The notes beneath the pieces were generated by a model that did not search any database, was not told where the DNA came from, and saw nothing but the letters and a program-made list of their open reading frames with translations. Shown here one piece after another: positions 10,839 through 21,466 of a DNA stretch of 64,000 nucleotides; position 1 is the stretch's first letter; every line of letters begins with the position of its first letter. Both the position numbers and the translations under genes were made by a program. This DNA comes from Agrypnia vestita (lineage: Eukaryota; Arthropoda; Insecta; Trichoptera; Phryganeidae), in contig JADDOH010023700.1 of NCBI GenBank assembly GCA_016648135.1, forward strand, positions 1-64,000, written 5' to 3'.

Positions 10839-11984
10839 AGAATGAGCAAATTTCACAATTTTTTTTCATATCTTCTCTTGCGTTTTTTATCACATTTTTG
10901 TAAGGAAATATCTCCTTTTAAAATTAATTCCTCAGGTTACATATATTTTAAATATGAATATCTTGTTAAAATGTCACAATCTAAATTATATAATTGATTA
11001 ATAAATTACAAAACCTTCAATATTTTAAAAATGAAGAAAATTGCTACAATTTGTGGGCCTTTTATGACTGAATGGCCTGTTGAGATGTCTTTTTTATTCA
11101 ATAATATTACAAAGCAAACGATTATCTTAAATTTATTACAATTATAGCAAAATCTGTTAGTTTTTTTACTTGCAATTTATGTTTTAAAAAATACTATTTT
11201 TTAAATTATTTATATTTTTTGTGTGTTTTTTTTTCAATCCTTTTTAGATAGTTTATAACTTTTTTCTTTTATAAATTCAAAAAATGGACATTATTTTTTT
11301 TAAATTAATACAAAAAAAAATCAATAATTATTCTCGATTTCAGATTTTAGCTATGTAATCAAGGCACTGCGTATTGTGTCATAAATGCGTTGCGTCTTGA
11401 TTAAATATCTAAAATCAGGAATATCGACAAAGATTTTGATTTTTTTTTTGTTTTTATTATAAAATTACAATATATATTCTTTTGACTATTGGAGTAAAAA
11501 AAATGCCAACCATGTAAAAAGAGTTGAAATTATTTTTCTATAATTATAGTAAATTTAAGATTATCGTTTACTTTGTAATATTATTGAATAAAAAAGACAT
11601 CTCAACAGGCCGTTCAGTCATAAAAGGCCCACAAAGTGGAGCAATTTTCTTCATTTTTAAAACATCGAAGGTTTGGTAATTTGTAAATCAATTATATAAT
11701 TTATTTTGAGACATTTTAATAAGATATTTTAAATATATGTATGGTTGCCGGCAAATTTCTTGAAAGTTTTGGCGTAGTGGGGGAATGCGCAGAAGACAAA
11801 ATTTGGGTCTCTTTGGTGGAATGGTACATGCGCAAATTTCCCCCCACTACACCCAAAAATTTCAAGATGTTTGCCGGTTACTGTAACCTGATGAATAGAT
11901 TTTAAAATGAGATATTTCCATACAAAATGTGATGAAAAACTCAAGAGAAGATATGAGAAAAAATTGTGAAATTTGCTAATTCTG
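10839..11984. mobile_element. 1.15-kb foldback element inserted in a LINE
   Basis: Left end CAGAATGAGCAAATTTCAC and right end GTGAAATTTGCTAATTCTG are inverted. The arms stay complementary inward for several hundred bases, for example GGGCCTTTTATGACTGAATG (about 11055) against CGTTCAGTCATAAAAGGCCC (about 11612), and AATCAAGGCACTGCGTATTG against its partner near 11385. The centre is near 11380. The right arm is interrupted by a separate 142-bp MITE at 11742-11883. No protein is encoded. The superfamily is unclear. Confidence 0.7.
11742..11883. mobile_element. 142-bp MITE, GCCGGCAAA termini, TA target duplication
   Basis: Ends TGGTTGCCGGCAAATTTCTT and the reverse complement of GTTTGCCGGTTACTG. 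TA occurs on both sides (11740-11741, 11884-11885). The other arm of the host foldback (about 10930-10955) preserves the uninterrupted site, so the boundaries can be read directly. A second copy in the opposite orientation is at 50763-50905. The TA duplication and CAGT-like ends suggest a Tc1/mariner-type MITE. Confidence 0.8.
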
Positions 11985-12140
11985 CTAGACGATCGCCTTA
12001 ATCAAGAACTAATCCGCAAAGTCGAAGCTTTTGAGATGTGGATCTATGGACGCATATTGAAAGTTTCCCGGGCGGGTAGAGTGACGAATGTTGAAGTCCT
12101 CTGCTGCATTGAAAAAGACCGAGACTTGCTGCGTGATGAT
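11985..12140 (+). pseudogene. LINE fragment, right part
   Basis: Reads DDRLNQELIRKVEAFEMWIY, GRILKVSRAGRVTNVEVL, the conserved segment after the reverse-transcriptase core of insect LINEs (compare VEAFE/GAFELWLYRRILKI at about 18990). It continues the part ending at 10838. It is truncated soon after, near 12140. Confidence 0.65.
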
Positions 12141-12359
12141 CCCCCACTGTCCCCGCGTCATTTAGATGCGCCGGGTGATTTTATTTCTTTATTAAATCCT
12201 TTTCTTTTCCCAGGTTCTAATTTTATTTTCATATTTGTTATATACATGCTAACCCAACTCTCTCTATATTGTATATGTACGTGTGTATGTCTGTGTATCT
12301 TATCATGACGTGTGCACATGCATATACACTTAAATCTGTTGGAATTGATACTTTTTTAT

Positions 12360-12413
12360 TTGTTTTTTATTTATTAATTAACGCCCTGTAGGGCTTTTAC
12401 AACAGATAGGTAA
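12360..12413. repeat. Fragment of the AACGCCCTATGGGCTTTTAC repeat, left of insertion
   Basis: TTAACGCCCTGTAGGGCTTT is shared with 21910-21940 (TTAACGCCCTTATGGGCTTT). The repeat is split here by the element at 12414-14087 and continues in the AT-rich text after 14090. Confidence 0.45.
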
Positions 12414-12537
12414 GGGGTCATCCATAAAGTACGTCACCCCTCTCCCGTCCTTGTCACAGTTGGTCACCCCTCCCTAGTGTGACGTCACATATTTAGCAAT
12501 TTTACATTTACAAATTGACGAATAGACGAAACACTTA

Positions 12538-13437
12538 GGGCCGGTCTTATAAACGTCCGTTAGTTAAATATCAGACCAAATAAACCGAAATTTGATACAA
12601 ACGTCATTATTTTCGTCTTATAACAATCCGTTAGTCAAATTTTAGTAAAATTTTACCGACGGCCGATACCGACAGTCGAACCACCAGTTTACTGTCCGTT
12701 AGTTGAAATTGACAGAAGTATGACATATTGACGTATTATTTTTTAAGGTTAGGTCCGTTGTCAATTTGTATTTTATGCTGTTTGTTTAACATGTACACAT
12801 ATACTGTACAGACTGCTGCTACATTTTCAAGGAAAACGTTTTCAGATAGCGATGTCCAGCTATTATTATATTCAAATTCGTCGGATGAAGAACAAACTCG
12901 ACGACAAAGAATGTTCAATACACGAGTGGATTATTTTAATATTTTAGATGACGCAGACTTTATCAACCTTTTTCATTTATCGAAAAGGTCTGCTTGAGAG
13001 CTTCTAGAAGGTATTGGGCAAAATGTAAAAAGGCGCACGCGTAGAAATCTGACATTATCATCAACCACAAAATTGCATGTTGTCTTGAGATTCTATGCTC
13101 TTGGATCAATATTATTAGCTGCTGCAGACTTTGTTGGGGTTTCAAAGGACTCCCAGTGTGTGTAGTGTTGTGGGAAGTATCCCAAAAATCCGGTGCGAGC
13201 GAGAAATTTTAGGCTATATTTATAGAAGTTATGTTTCGTTTCCATAGGAAAGAGATATAATTCACCTCTGACAGCTCTAAAATCATAGACAAGAGCAGTA
13301 CGATATTGCGATACTAACGGACGGTAAAAAAAGTTTTATAAGACAAGTGTCGGTAACATTTATAAACGAACGGCCATCCGTTAGTATATTGTCGATTTAC
13401 TAACGGAAATTTGGTCTTTCGTTTATAAGACCGGCCC
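12538..13437 (+). mobile_element. 900-bp PIF/Harbinger element nested in 12414-14087
   Basis: Ends GGGCCGGTCTTATAAACG and its complement CGTTTATAAGACCGGCCC, target duplication TTA (12535-12537 and 13438-13440). Internally it repeats the ACTAACGGA/TCCGTTAGT motif many times. The plus strand at about 12840-13165 codes for the N-terminal part of a Harbinger transposase: RVDYFNILDDADFINLFHLS, a stop at 12995-12997, then ELLEGIGQ, RRTRRNLTLSSTTKLHVVLR and FYALGSILLAAADFVGVSKD. The DDE catalytic part is deleted, and the stop shows it is dead. Confidence 0.8.
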
Positions 13438-13530
13438 TTAGCATTCGGTGGATTCACCGCGCGGGTGCCGGGTCCATCGCATTGCAGAGAGGGAGCCGAG
13501 AACAGTACCTGGGACTTGTGTTATGATGCA

Positions 13531-13806
13531 TCAGCACTCACCTCCACTGTTTCGGTCTCTCTCCCTGTCTAACCAAATCCGATAAAACTCCGTTAGTGCC
13601 GTTTTCGATACGCGTCGTAATATGGAACTAACGGAAGATCTGGATAAGCCAAGATCTTTCAGTACGACGTAGAGGGCTTTTGCCGATAAACCTCTCGCGC
13701 CTACATCTATCGCGTACAATTGAACTGTATAACCGTTTTTTGTAATCTCATTAGACAGGTCATAATATCTGTTTGTTTTTTGGCGCATGTGGCGGCATTT
13801 GTGCAT
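13531..13806 (-). pseudogene. Antisense fragment of a retroelement polyprotein
   Basis: A 91-residue frame: MHKCRHMRQKTNRYYDLSNE, ITKNGYTVQLYAIDVGARGL, SAKALYVVLKDLGLSRSSVS, SILRRVSKTALTEFYRIWLD. This resembles a segment found downstream of the reverse transcriptase in some LINE polyproteins (the VGARGL-SAKxLYxxLKDLGLSR block). Both ends are cut. It lies between the nested Harbinger and the right end of the outer element. Confidence 0.55.
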
Positions 13807-14087
13807 TTGTCAAAGGGCTCACTGGCAACCGGCGCGTGACATTAGTAGAGCGCGTGTGAGCTTTCCAACAAAACAATTTAAACCGTATTTTCATGCAGAT
13901 AGAGTAGGAAATGTTTTTAATTTTTCTTTAATAGTTCAAATTTGGCATTTTAACACTTAGATGTAAGTATTAGATTTTGAAATGTGACGTCACGAAACTT
14001 AGGACCCCTCCCATCCCCCGTCACACAATGTCACAATTCACAATTCGTCGACCCCCTTAACGTGTGACGTACTTTATGGATGGCCCC

Positions 14088-15082
14088 TAAAGTGTACATT
14101 AATAGAATATATATTTAAAGAAAAAAAGAATAATATGTAAACATAATAATGACATAAAGTGGAAAGAAAATACTTAAAATACAAATATAAATATATAAAG
14201 ATAAAAATAATATAAAGTAAAAAGTAAGTATATAACGAGCATAAGCCTAAGAAAAAACTTTATATAGTGTATATATATATATAGAGTGAAAAGCAATAGC
14301 ACAGGCTTTGAAAGTCATATTATAATAAAACATATACATACAAATACAAATCATGTCCAATTCGACAAATACTAGTAATCTTTCAATACACCTTTTAATA
14401 TATGTTTGAATAATATACAGTTATTGGCAAAGACGTCAAGTTGCTCATATATGTTTGCTAGTCTAGGAAGCCTTTGCAGTGATATACTCGTATATGTCAC
14501 GCATATACGATTATATCAATATCTTTATATTTTTATGATTATTATTTTTTTCATTACAGTCCAATGTTCTCTTCTTCGTATTTTTATATTTACGCTATTG
14601 CGTTGTTCAATATATTTTACCAATGACCTGTATTTATACATGTATCATTACTATGCTTATTTTATTGTTCTTACTTATCTGTGTTTATTGCCTTTGTTAT
14701 AATTATTGTGTACATTTTTCTAAATAAAGATGCTCGGACAGTGAAGTGTTTGGTCTCAGGAGTGCTTGTTGCCCTGCCCGCGGCTTGGCGGGGAGGCTGC
14801 TTTAGCATTAAAATAATGCCAACTGGGCGGCGAACGTGCCGGACCGATGTGGACGCTCTGCGCGTAACACGGCCCAGGGTGTGTGGTGGGTCCCACGCAC
14901 TGTACCCACACCAAATCAATTGCAAGCTTGTATGAAAAGACCTATACCTAAATAGATTTTTTAAACAGTCTCTCGTAAAATACAATTTAACAACTCATAG
15001 GACTAAATGCCAACTCATCTATTAATTAAGGTACCAAATCAAATTGCCCTTTGAAAAATACAATGTTTGCAAATTTGAATAT
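14088..15082. other. Unassigned spacer, AT-rich then a GC-rich island at 14740-14900
   Basis: 14090-14700 is A/T-rich low-complexity DNA with TA-repeat runs near 14270. Between about 14735 and 14900 the composition changes to GC-rich (GCCCGCGGCTTGGCGGGGAG, GTGCCGGACCGATGTGGACG) without a frame I recognise on either strand. It may be a fragment of a GC-richer retroelement; I cannot assign it. Confidence 0.3.
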
Positions 15083-15625
15083 ATTTTTTACTCCCTTTAT
15101 ATTAACTCGTGACGTCTGCTTGCCGGCTTGCCGTAAAAAAAAACTTCGGATCGATTTCTGACCCTTTTCCCGTGATCCAATCGAGCTGAAACTTGGCAAG
15201 TAGACTCGTGGCGACGATCAAGAAGATCTATCAAATTTTCGTTAAAAAAATTAATAATTATAGTATAATTTCGGATTTTTAGAAATTTTATTGGTTTTTT
15301 CAAATTGGAATCATTAGAAAAGTTTGATTACCAACGGCGGCCCGATAACGTCGCGGAATATTTTCTAAATTTGAATTACTCCGTCGGTGTACATAATAGG
15401 TACTTCACTACGAATGTCGAAAATCTAAATTGACTGACAAATGTTTTTAGAATTTAATCTTCAAAGCATGGAGTGTCTTATCAAAGCTCAAAACATCTGA
15501 CATTTTAGAAATATATTAAATTACTGTAAGTTTAGTGTTATGTTACATGTTTTAATTCGTCTTTAATTGTTGTTATATTTTACAAAGAAAGGGAGTATAA
15601 TAAAAACTTGGTTTTTATGGGTTAC
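15083..15625. repeat. ACTCCCTTTCTTT family, near full-length copy
   Basis: Begins TTTTTTACTCCCTTTATATT, contains GATCGATTTCTGACCCTTTT, GATCCAATCGAGCTGAAACT and GATTACCAACGGCGGCCCGA. It ends AAAGAAAGGGAGTATAATAA plus TTTTTATGGGTTAC near 15625. It aligns from end to end with the copy at 2965-3560. Confidence 0.7.
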
Positions 15626-16272
15626 TTTTTTTTCATTTTCCCTCACACTATAGCGCCACCGATGCAATTACGTTTAATTTTGTCACGTGCCGTTTTTCTC
15701 TCAGAATGTGTTTTAATTCGTTCAGCGTTTGAATTTTCACGCTGAATTTCAATCCGTTCACGGGCCGTTACATCAGGAATTCATCGCGGTGTTTTGTTAG
15801 GAAGACTTTGTTTTTTTTCAACTTTGCGCCAGTATTTTAATTGGTCGCGTATTTGAATAATTTAAACCGGGAAATTCGCTTTGGTTAATTGAATCGAGAA
15901 TATTTAGTTCGGCTATCGAAAAGTGCTTAGATCCGAGGTGATTCAAACATTACGTACACTTTCGCCACCCATGTTCGGATTTTTTAAATGCTAAGTGGCC
16001 GTGCTCACCGTCCCGATGAATCTCGTGGGAGTGCGAGCGGAACGGGGAGGCCTACACACAAAACCTCTTCTCCGTCTCCAAGGCGTAGGGACAAACGAGA
16101 AATGGAACATACTTATTGTTCATTAAGTGGGAATTACAAGTTACATATGTACAAGAAAAGCTACAGTCGAAGTACAAAATACATTGGAAAACACATATAA
16201 CAATTAAGATACAAATACACGATATACATTAAGCAAAGTACTGCGACATATAACGTAACATATAATAGGAAC
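15626..16272. other. Unassigned stretch, possible Helitron-like scrap on minus strand
   Basis: The minus strand between about 15650 and 15770 reads as arginine/glutamate-rich text (ARERIEIQRENSNAERIKTH) like the basic N-terminal repeats of some Helitron polyproteins, but it is short and broken. Nothing else recognised, including the 70-codon frame at 15988-16200. Confidence 0.25.
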
Positions 16273-16400
16273 TAGCTGTAACCCGTCAAAAATGACCTTA
16301 CTTTTACATGTCGGTTCCTAAATAAAAAATAAAAGAAAAAAAAAGAAAAAAGAAGAAGAAGAAAAAAGTTTTTATACTATACAGAAGTTACGGTTGGGAC
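16273..16400. repeat. AGCTGTAACCCGTCAAAAAT repeat, short copy
   Basis: AACTAGCTGTAACCCGTCAA followed by TTTTACATGTCGGTTCCTAA matches 23723 and 56189. An A/G-rich run (AAAGAAGAAGAAG) follows. Confidence 0.6.
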
Positions 16401-16643
16401 TTAAGAATAACGAAGAAAGAAGCTTCAATTTTTCTACATGCGAGCTTTTATTTTATTTTATTTTTAATTTCGCTGGCTGCGTAAGGGCCGGTTGTGTTAA
16501 CTTAAACTACAGTTGGCGACGACAGTTTAATCTGCGAACCTCGCTTAAGTCGGTGCGCTTGCAGCAGTTAATTATTTCTTTGAAAAGAGATTTTTACGAA
16601 CGCTGCTTTAAAGGTAGGAGATATTTAAATACTTTCTATGGAG

Positions 16644-16736
16644 AAGTTGTAGAACTCAAAAAGTTGTATAAAAAAGTCTGCCACGACATACATCTATATG
16701 TTAGGGTAAATACACAAATTGATAAAATATTGCTAC
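16644..16736 (+). pseudogene. LINE 3' UTR, left part (interrupted)
   Basis: GTAGAACTCAAAAAGTTGTA to AATTGATAAAATATTGCTA matches 1497-1577 of the first LINE. It is cut by two insertions (16737-17508) and continues at 17509. Confidence 0.65.
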
Positions 16737-17307
16737 GGTGTTGTTCAGACAGGCGGGAATCGTGCGACTGCAAATGGCTCATTTTAAAACGCGCGATTTG
16801 TGTCATGTGTTCAGACAGCCGCGGTTAATAAGCATTTGTGCGCGCGCGCGAATAATAAACGTCAGTTTGACAGCTCCGGTGCCGTTCTCCATCTTTGAAT
16901 ATCAGGGACAAATTCGACCTTTACTTTGTGAACGACGGCCGTGTTCCATGGCAAGACACAAAAATATCATTCTGTCAGTTCATTTTTGGTGAATAACTAC
17001 CTACTTACCTAAAATACTATTTTTTCCAACGTGTCTTCACCATTTCCAAATATTTCCACCAAGTCCTTCCAAGCTTGGTTCTTGGCAATTTTATTTGAGT
17101 AATCCTCACATTGAAGATCCCACATTGCAGGTCGTTTCTTCACTTCATCAATAAAAAGTTCAGTGTCCAAGCGATCCATAACGAGCTCCCGCGTGCTCCT
17201 GTTGTGACAGGAGCACGCGGGCGCCGCGCGATTACGTTTGAACGATTACATACGCGGATCCCACGCGATTCTGAAACCGCGCGGCTACCGCTGTGTCTGA
17301 ACCCTAA
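16737..17307 (-). mobile_element. PIF/Harbinger deletion derivative with MADF exon, copy A
   Basis: Starts GGTGTTGTTCAGACAGGCGG and ends near GCTGTGTCTGAAC. It aligns with 20779-21466 and, inverted, 22541-23127. On the minus strand about 17180-16990 it carries a first coding exon resembling a MADF/Myb-like DNA-binding protein: start at 17179, then DRLDTELFIDEV-KKRPAMWD and LQCEDYSNKIAKNQAW, ending at a GTAAGTAGGT donor. PIF/Harbinger elements encode such a second protein. Transposase is absent. The right boundary is blurred by the adjoining MITE. Confidence 0.6.
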
Positions 17308-17319
17308 GCCCGAAGGCCC

Positions 17320-17508
17320 TGAAGCCCTAAGGCCTCAGATACACATGCTTATTTAGTGGCACGTGAGCATGCGCAGTATCGACCTTCTCTAGGCCTTGCT
17401 TATTAGTGGCATGTGTGTACGCACATTGCTAGTAACGAGCATGCCACTAGCCATACAACCGCCGGTTGATTTATGAGCATGCCACTAAGTGGCATGTGTA
17501 TCTGTACC
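17320..17508. mobile_element. Small palindromic MITE with AGATACACATGC ends
   Basis: AGATACACATGCTTATTTAG and the reverse complement of GCATGCCACTAAGTGGCATG followed by TGTATCTGTACC form inverted ends. Several GTGGCATG/CATGCCAC palindromes lie between. It sits against the Harbinger copy, together splitting the LINE tail. Confidence 0.5.
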
Positions 17509-17563
17509 TTAAAAGTTATTAAAAATGTACGGGTGCGAAGCCGCGCGGGCACAGCCAGTGAAA
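17509..17563 (+). pseudogene. LINE 3' tail, right part
   Basis: TTAAAAGTTATTAAAAATGT followed by GCGAAGCCGCGCGGGCACAG is the terminal sequence of the same LINE as 1580-1630, resuming after the insertions at 16737-17508. Confidence 0.65.
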
Positions 17564-18340
17564 AAATGCTGGAACAATAATTCATAATACATAATTTGTT
17601 ACGTGTACAATTGTTGCGGATACTTGCAGACACTAATGAAGAACAAATCCCCAGGAATCCTCCCAGAGGCAGGAATAAGTTTAAAAATAGGCGGACATCG
17701 ATCCGTCGTAATTTCCGACGTGTAATAGATTTACAAACACGCGGCGCAAACATGCATCGCACTAATACGTAATCAAACAGGGCTATTTTTTTAGAGCAAG
17801 AATATTTCTTTTCCATACATACGGCAGGGGCGCGCACTCCATACAACCAAAAATACTGCGCATTACTAAAAATCAAACATAATAATTTCGTTATCTGTCC
17901 GTACGTCGTAATGACCGTAATTTTGTTCGTATTCACGGCTAAAGAAACGAAATCATACGGCCGGAGATGGGGCTTGAACCCCGGGCCAGCAAACCCGAAG
18001 GCGGCGACGATAGCGATGTTGCTATCGCCGAGCCTGCATTACCCGTCGAAAATACAGTACATGTAGGACTTATCAAAGATGCGAACCATTTCATGTTCCG
18101 CCTAATAAATAGTACGTTTTACTGCCGGCAGGGAAAATATAAAAAAATGTTCAAATACTTTGATGAAAAGTCGTTATTACTATTAAATAAGTAAATACTT
18201 ATTCTTTAGGAACCGGCAGTTAAGTCATTTTTACAGGTTGCAGCTATTAATCTTTATATTTCTGGAACGAAACTAGAGAAGGTACTAGCACAGTATACTG
18301 AGAACAGTAATACGTCTTCATACAAACTGGCCGCTACCCA
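17564..18340. other. Unassigned spacer
   Basis: No gene recognised. Near 17960-18010 a GGGCTTGAACCCCGGGCCAG motif resembles an inverted tRNA B-box but no tRNA-like fold is built around it. The 177-codon minus frame at 17403-17936 crosses the LINE tail and has no motif. Confidence 0.3.
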
Positions 18341-18480
18341 TTAGAGTGTGTGCGCGCGTGCTCGGCGCCGTGTACGCACGCGCTGTGACGCACATATTGA
18401 CATAGAATATGGGGGCACAAGGCGGCGGCAGTAAGGGCCGTGCCTTCGGTGCCATTCGCGCTCGCAGCCGCCGCTTTAGA
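18341..18480. other. GC/CpG-rich block
   Basis: Locally high CpG content (TGTGCGCGCGTGCTCGGCGC, then ATTCGCGCTCGCAGCCGCCG) in otherwise AT-rich DNA, about 3.2 kb upstream of the first recognised exon. It could be promoter or 5' UTR of the ORP gene or a repeat fragment; the sequence does not decide. Confidence 0.3.
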
Positions 18481-18639
18481 AAAAAGAATGCGTTTCCTGA
18501 AAAAATGCCTTTTTTTATGTTTGTGGTGCTTTACTAAAAAGGTGTGTTGATTATCACAAAGACTGTGAGTTTTAAATAGTCTACATTGATGTTAATCAGC
18601 GTTCTTGCAATTTAAGTGCAGAAACTAGGTATATTAATT

Positions 18640-18695
18640 ACATAAATTTTCGGGTTTCGTGCCTACCTTATGCGTCGGAATCTCAGACACTACGA
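18640..18695 (-). repeat. Terminal scrap of ACTCCCTTTCTTT-linked repeat
   Basis: CGGGTTTCGTGCCTACCTTA...GTCGGAATCTC is the reverse of GGAGATTCCGACACATGTGG...ACGAAACCCG at 6234-6272, inside a family copy. Confidence 0.45.
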
Positions 18696-18780
18696 GTAAA
18701 GTGCCAACCCTAGCGTCAACGCAAGAGTAGGCTAATAACTCGCCGACAGGCCGGAGATAAACTACTGTTCTGGGTATACT

Positions 18781-19095
18781 GTGGTACTAGGAAGTATTGT
18801 ATATTCGGGCTGCAATTTAAATGAAATATGGGATCCTTCGGTTGAAATCGAATGCCGCGTTGGGCATGCTCGTGCAACCTTTATTTGCATTAAAAAGATG
18901 TTGGATTACGAACGCGAACGATCAGATGCTACGAGTTTTCGGTATCATTTTATGGAATGGAAGCACGGACCTTACCGAAGAATTGATAAGGCAACTTGGG
19001 GCATTCGAGTTGTGGCTCTACAGAAGAATACTCAAAATAATCTGGATGGACAGAGTTACCAATGAAGATCTCACAGTTCGGATGTTAATTAATAT
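18781..19095 (+). pseudogene. LINE reverse-transcriptase downstream fragment
   Basis: Two frames joined by a frameshift near 18920-18950 read IVYSGCNLNEIWDPSVEIEC, RVGHARATFICIKKML, then WNGSTDLTEELIRQLGAFEL and WLYRRILKIIWMDRVTNEDL. This is the block following the catalytic core in a common insect LINE. It is homologous to the piece split across 10838/11985. Confidence 0.7.
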
Positions 19096-19464
19096 AACTT
19101 CTAAATAATTTCAACGTTTGATTTGCCTCCCGCGCCTACGACACGGTGACGCGGGCTTTATAACGAACCGCGAATAGCGCCGAGAGATTTATTTTACCTC
19201 GAGTCGAATGGCGAAATATTTACCTGGAAATGCAAACATTTTAAAATGCTAATATCTCCACCATACCGTTACACGAAATCTGAAATTGGTTTGGCGTCAA
19301 AACAGTTTCGCGGGACATTTAAAAGTGGTTGACCTACCCGCACGCGTTTCGTTAGAATCTAAGTCATTAATCATTTTTGCAATATCATTAGATTAGAATT
19401 TATTATGTAATGCCGCAATGAACCGGCTCGATCGATGTCATATTTTAACGTAGAATTTGTTAAT

Positions 19465-19770
19465 CAATATATTATAGATGTCTCACAGATACGACATTAT
19501 ATTTTTATGGGAAAGTAAGTATGGAAGTCTTTGAGTGTTCATAGGGCTCACGACCTATCGTACGGCTGATTAAGTGATCACTTAACACAATGTTCACCAC
19601 GTTCACGTTCACCATTTCACCGATGATAGAATACCATGTCTATTAAATTTTTGTAAGTTGTATATATTTGAATTATACATGTTGTATATGAGTTGCAACA
19701 ATCCTTAGCGCGACCGGCATCCAAAGCTTTTTCATTCCCCTTAAACGACCACAGATGTCACTAATGAGAT
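19465..19770. repeat. Dispersed repeat, GATGTCTCACAGA / AAGTGATCACTT family, copy 1
   Basis: ATTATAGATGTCTCACAGAT...GGAAAGTAAGTATGGAAGTC...GATTAAGTGATCACTTAACA...CCCTTAAACGACCACAGATG. Copy at 29910-30215 is nearly collinear; related copies are at 25550-25800, 25985-26230 (inverted), 36090-36310, 58240-58640 and 58690-58960 (inverted). Confidence 0.65.
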
Positions 19771-19939
19771 ATCTGTTTTATGATTTTTGGATTTTTTTTA
19801 GCTTACTATAAGAACATCCACACGTTATCGACATTTTGAAAGTTCTGTATACATATATGTTCCTAATCTGAAAACCTTTCAGTGTTAGTTAAATTACTAT
19901 AAACCACGACCAGATTTTAGGCCTACCGGTTTTGAGACG

Positions 19940-20245
19940 TACCCGTCTCTTCGTCAGGACCAACACTATACTACTATGTTCAGAACACTATACACTACAA
20001 CTATAGCATTGTTAACTTTTCAATAATATTTATCACATGCGTGTTAATCTAGTCAAGGACAAGCATGCACTAACTAGCCTACAGAACTACCGGGAATCTA
20101 CGAGGGAGAGAGAGTGAGAGGGGCGGGGTCTAAAGTGGGTGTTACCAAATCTTTTATTGGTGATATGTTAACAATACTATGGTTGCGGTGTGTAGTGTTG
20201 TTTACATAGTAGTGTAGTGTTGGTTCTGACGAAGAGACGGGTAGT
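19940..20245. mobile_element. Foldback MITE with CCCGTCTCTTCGTCAG arms
   Basis: Arms ACCCGTCTCTTCGTCAGGAC plus CAACACTATACTACTATG (19939-19979) and their complement (about 20200-20242) face each other across about 220 bp. No coding content. Confidence 0.6.
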
Positions 20246-20412
20246 GTCTGTATAATGTCTAACCACAAAGTTAATGCTTTAAATATAAAAAATATTAATA
20301 ATATGAAAACCTTTCGTATTAGGTGTACCATAAGTAATCAATTATTTAAGTGGCAACAAAAAAAGAATTTAACTACATTTAATTTTATTTTTAATCGATT
20401 TAATCTCCGTCG

Positions 20413-20678
20413 TTATATAGGACCTTTTGTTGGTAGTAAGAAAAATATACTTCTAAAATATGCTTTTAAAGCGTCATTATCAAACCCTACCGGGCGCCCA
20501 CTTCGATCGCTGTCAGACAAGTCAAAATCACCATTGGAAAATTTTCTAAACCAACGTTGGCACTTATTTACTTTAATACGTCTCCATACACATCGCAAAT
20601 TTTCTTTGTTGCAACCGTTGCATTAACACCCGATCGAAAAAGACGTAAATGTTCTTCAGTTAGTTGATTGTCCGCCAT
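20413..20678 (-). pseudogene. Mariner transposase N-terminal fragment
   Basis: From an ATG at 20678 the minus strand reads MADNQLTEEHLRLFRSGVNA then TVATKKICDVYGDVLK and a stop. In a shifted frame it continues CQRWFRKFSNGDFDLSDSDR, SGRPVGFDNDALK. These are the first and second helix-turn-helix parts of a mariner transposase (W-F-R-KF-x-NGDFDL...SGRP). The frameshift and loss of the DDD catalytic region show it is dead. It is from a different mariner subfamily than the intact one at 51500. Confidence 0.75.
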
Positions 20679-20778
20679 TTTACAACAGATTAATAAAAAA
20701 AAATAATTAATTGTCACAAGTCACAAGACCACGGATTATAATATTGCGTATAAAACACGTCTTTACACGTTCACTTTA

Positions 20779-21466
20779 GTGCTTGTTCAGACACAGCGGG
20801 AACCGTTCAGTTTCAGAATCGCGTTTCAAAACACGCGATTTGTGTCATCTGTTCGCACAGCCGCGGTTAATAAGCGATTTGTGCGCGCGAAAATAAACGT
20901 CAGTTTGACAGTTCCGGTTCCGTTTTCCATCTTTGAATATCAGAGATATATTCGCTCATTACTTTGTTAACGACGGCCGTGTTCCATGGCAAGACACAAA
21001 AATATCATTCTGTTAGGTCATTTTTGGTGAATAAATACCTACTTTCCTAAAATACTCTTTTTTTCCACCATTTCCAAATGTCTCCACCAACTCCTGCCAA
21101 GCTTGGTTCTTGGCATATTTGAGTAATCCTCGCACTGAAGATCCCATATTACAGGTCTTTTCTCCACTTCATCAATAAAAAGTTCGGTGTCAAAGCGATC
21201 CATACCATAGAAAAGAGAATATAATCCACGCGCGCTTATGTTGTGACATGGAACCGTGCGGTGCCCGCAACGCGACTAAACGCTCTCGTAAGGCTCCACG
21301 GTAATAGGATCGCGCGGACGCCGTGCGGGTCTATTTTCTAGCGGTTGGGTCGCGGGCACCGCACGGCTGTGTCTGAACGATCACATACAAACCTAGGTAA
21401 ATAAGACCCGCACGGATCCCGCGCGATTCTGAAACTGCACGGTTCCCGCTGTGTCTGAACAAGCGC
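20779..21466 (-). mobile_element. PIF/Harbinger deletion derivative with MADF exon, copy B
   Basis: Ends GTGCTTGTTCAGACACAGCG and the reverse complement of GCTGTGTCTGAACAAGCGC, target duplication TTA (20776-20778 and 21467-21469). It carries the antisense remnant of the same MADF-type exon at about 21205-21030, here with deletions. The GC-rich right part repeats GCGCGGNNGCCGTGCGGGT. It lies 162 bp upstream of the first recognised ORP exon. Confidence 0.7.

Larger units (their letters stand above)
12414..14087. mobile_element. 1.67-kb TIR element, GGGGTCATCCATAAAGTACG ends, TAA target duplication
   Basis: Terminal repeats GGGGTCATCCATAAAGTACG and the reverse complement of CGTACTTTATGGATGGCCCC, continuing into GTCAC and a shared TGTGACGTCACAT block. 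The duplicated target TAA is at 12411-12413 and 14088-14090. A 3-bp T-W-A duplication fits PIF/Harbinger-like elements, but no transposase of its own is visible. The interior holds a second Harbinger (12538-13437) and an antisense LINE fragment (13531-13806). Confidence 0.75.

Noticed and set aside
17403..17936. 177-codon open frame on the minus strand
   Set aside because: Crosses a LINE tail and MITE boundary, is cysteine/hydrophobic-rich without a motif, and has no conserved exon signals.
17965..18010. tRNA-like B-box on the minus strand near 17980
   Set aside because: Only the GGTTCAAGCCCC-like motif is present; no A-box or stem pattern at the right distance.
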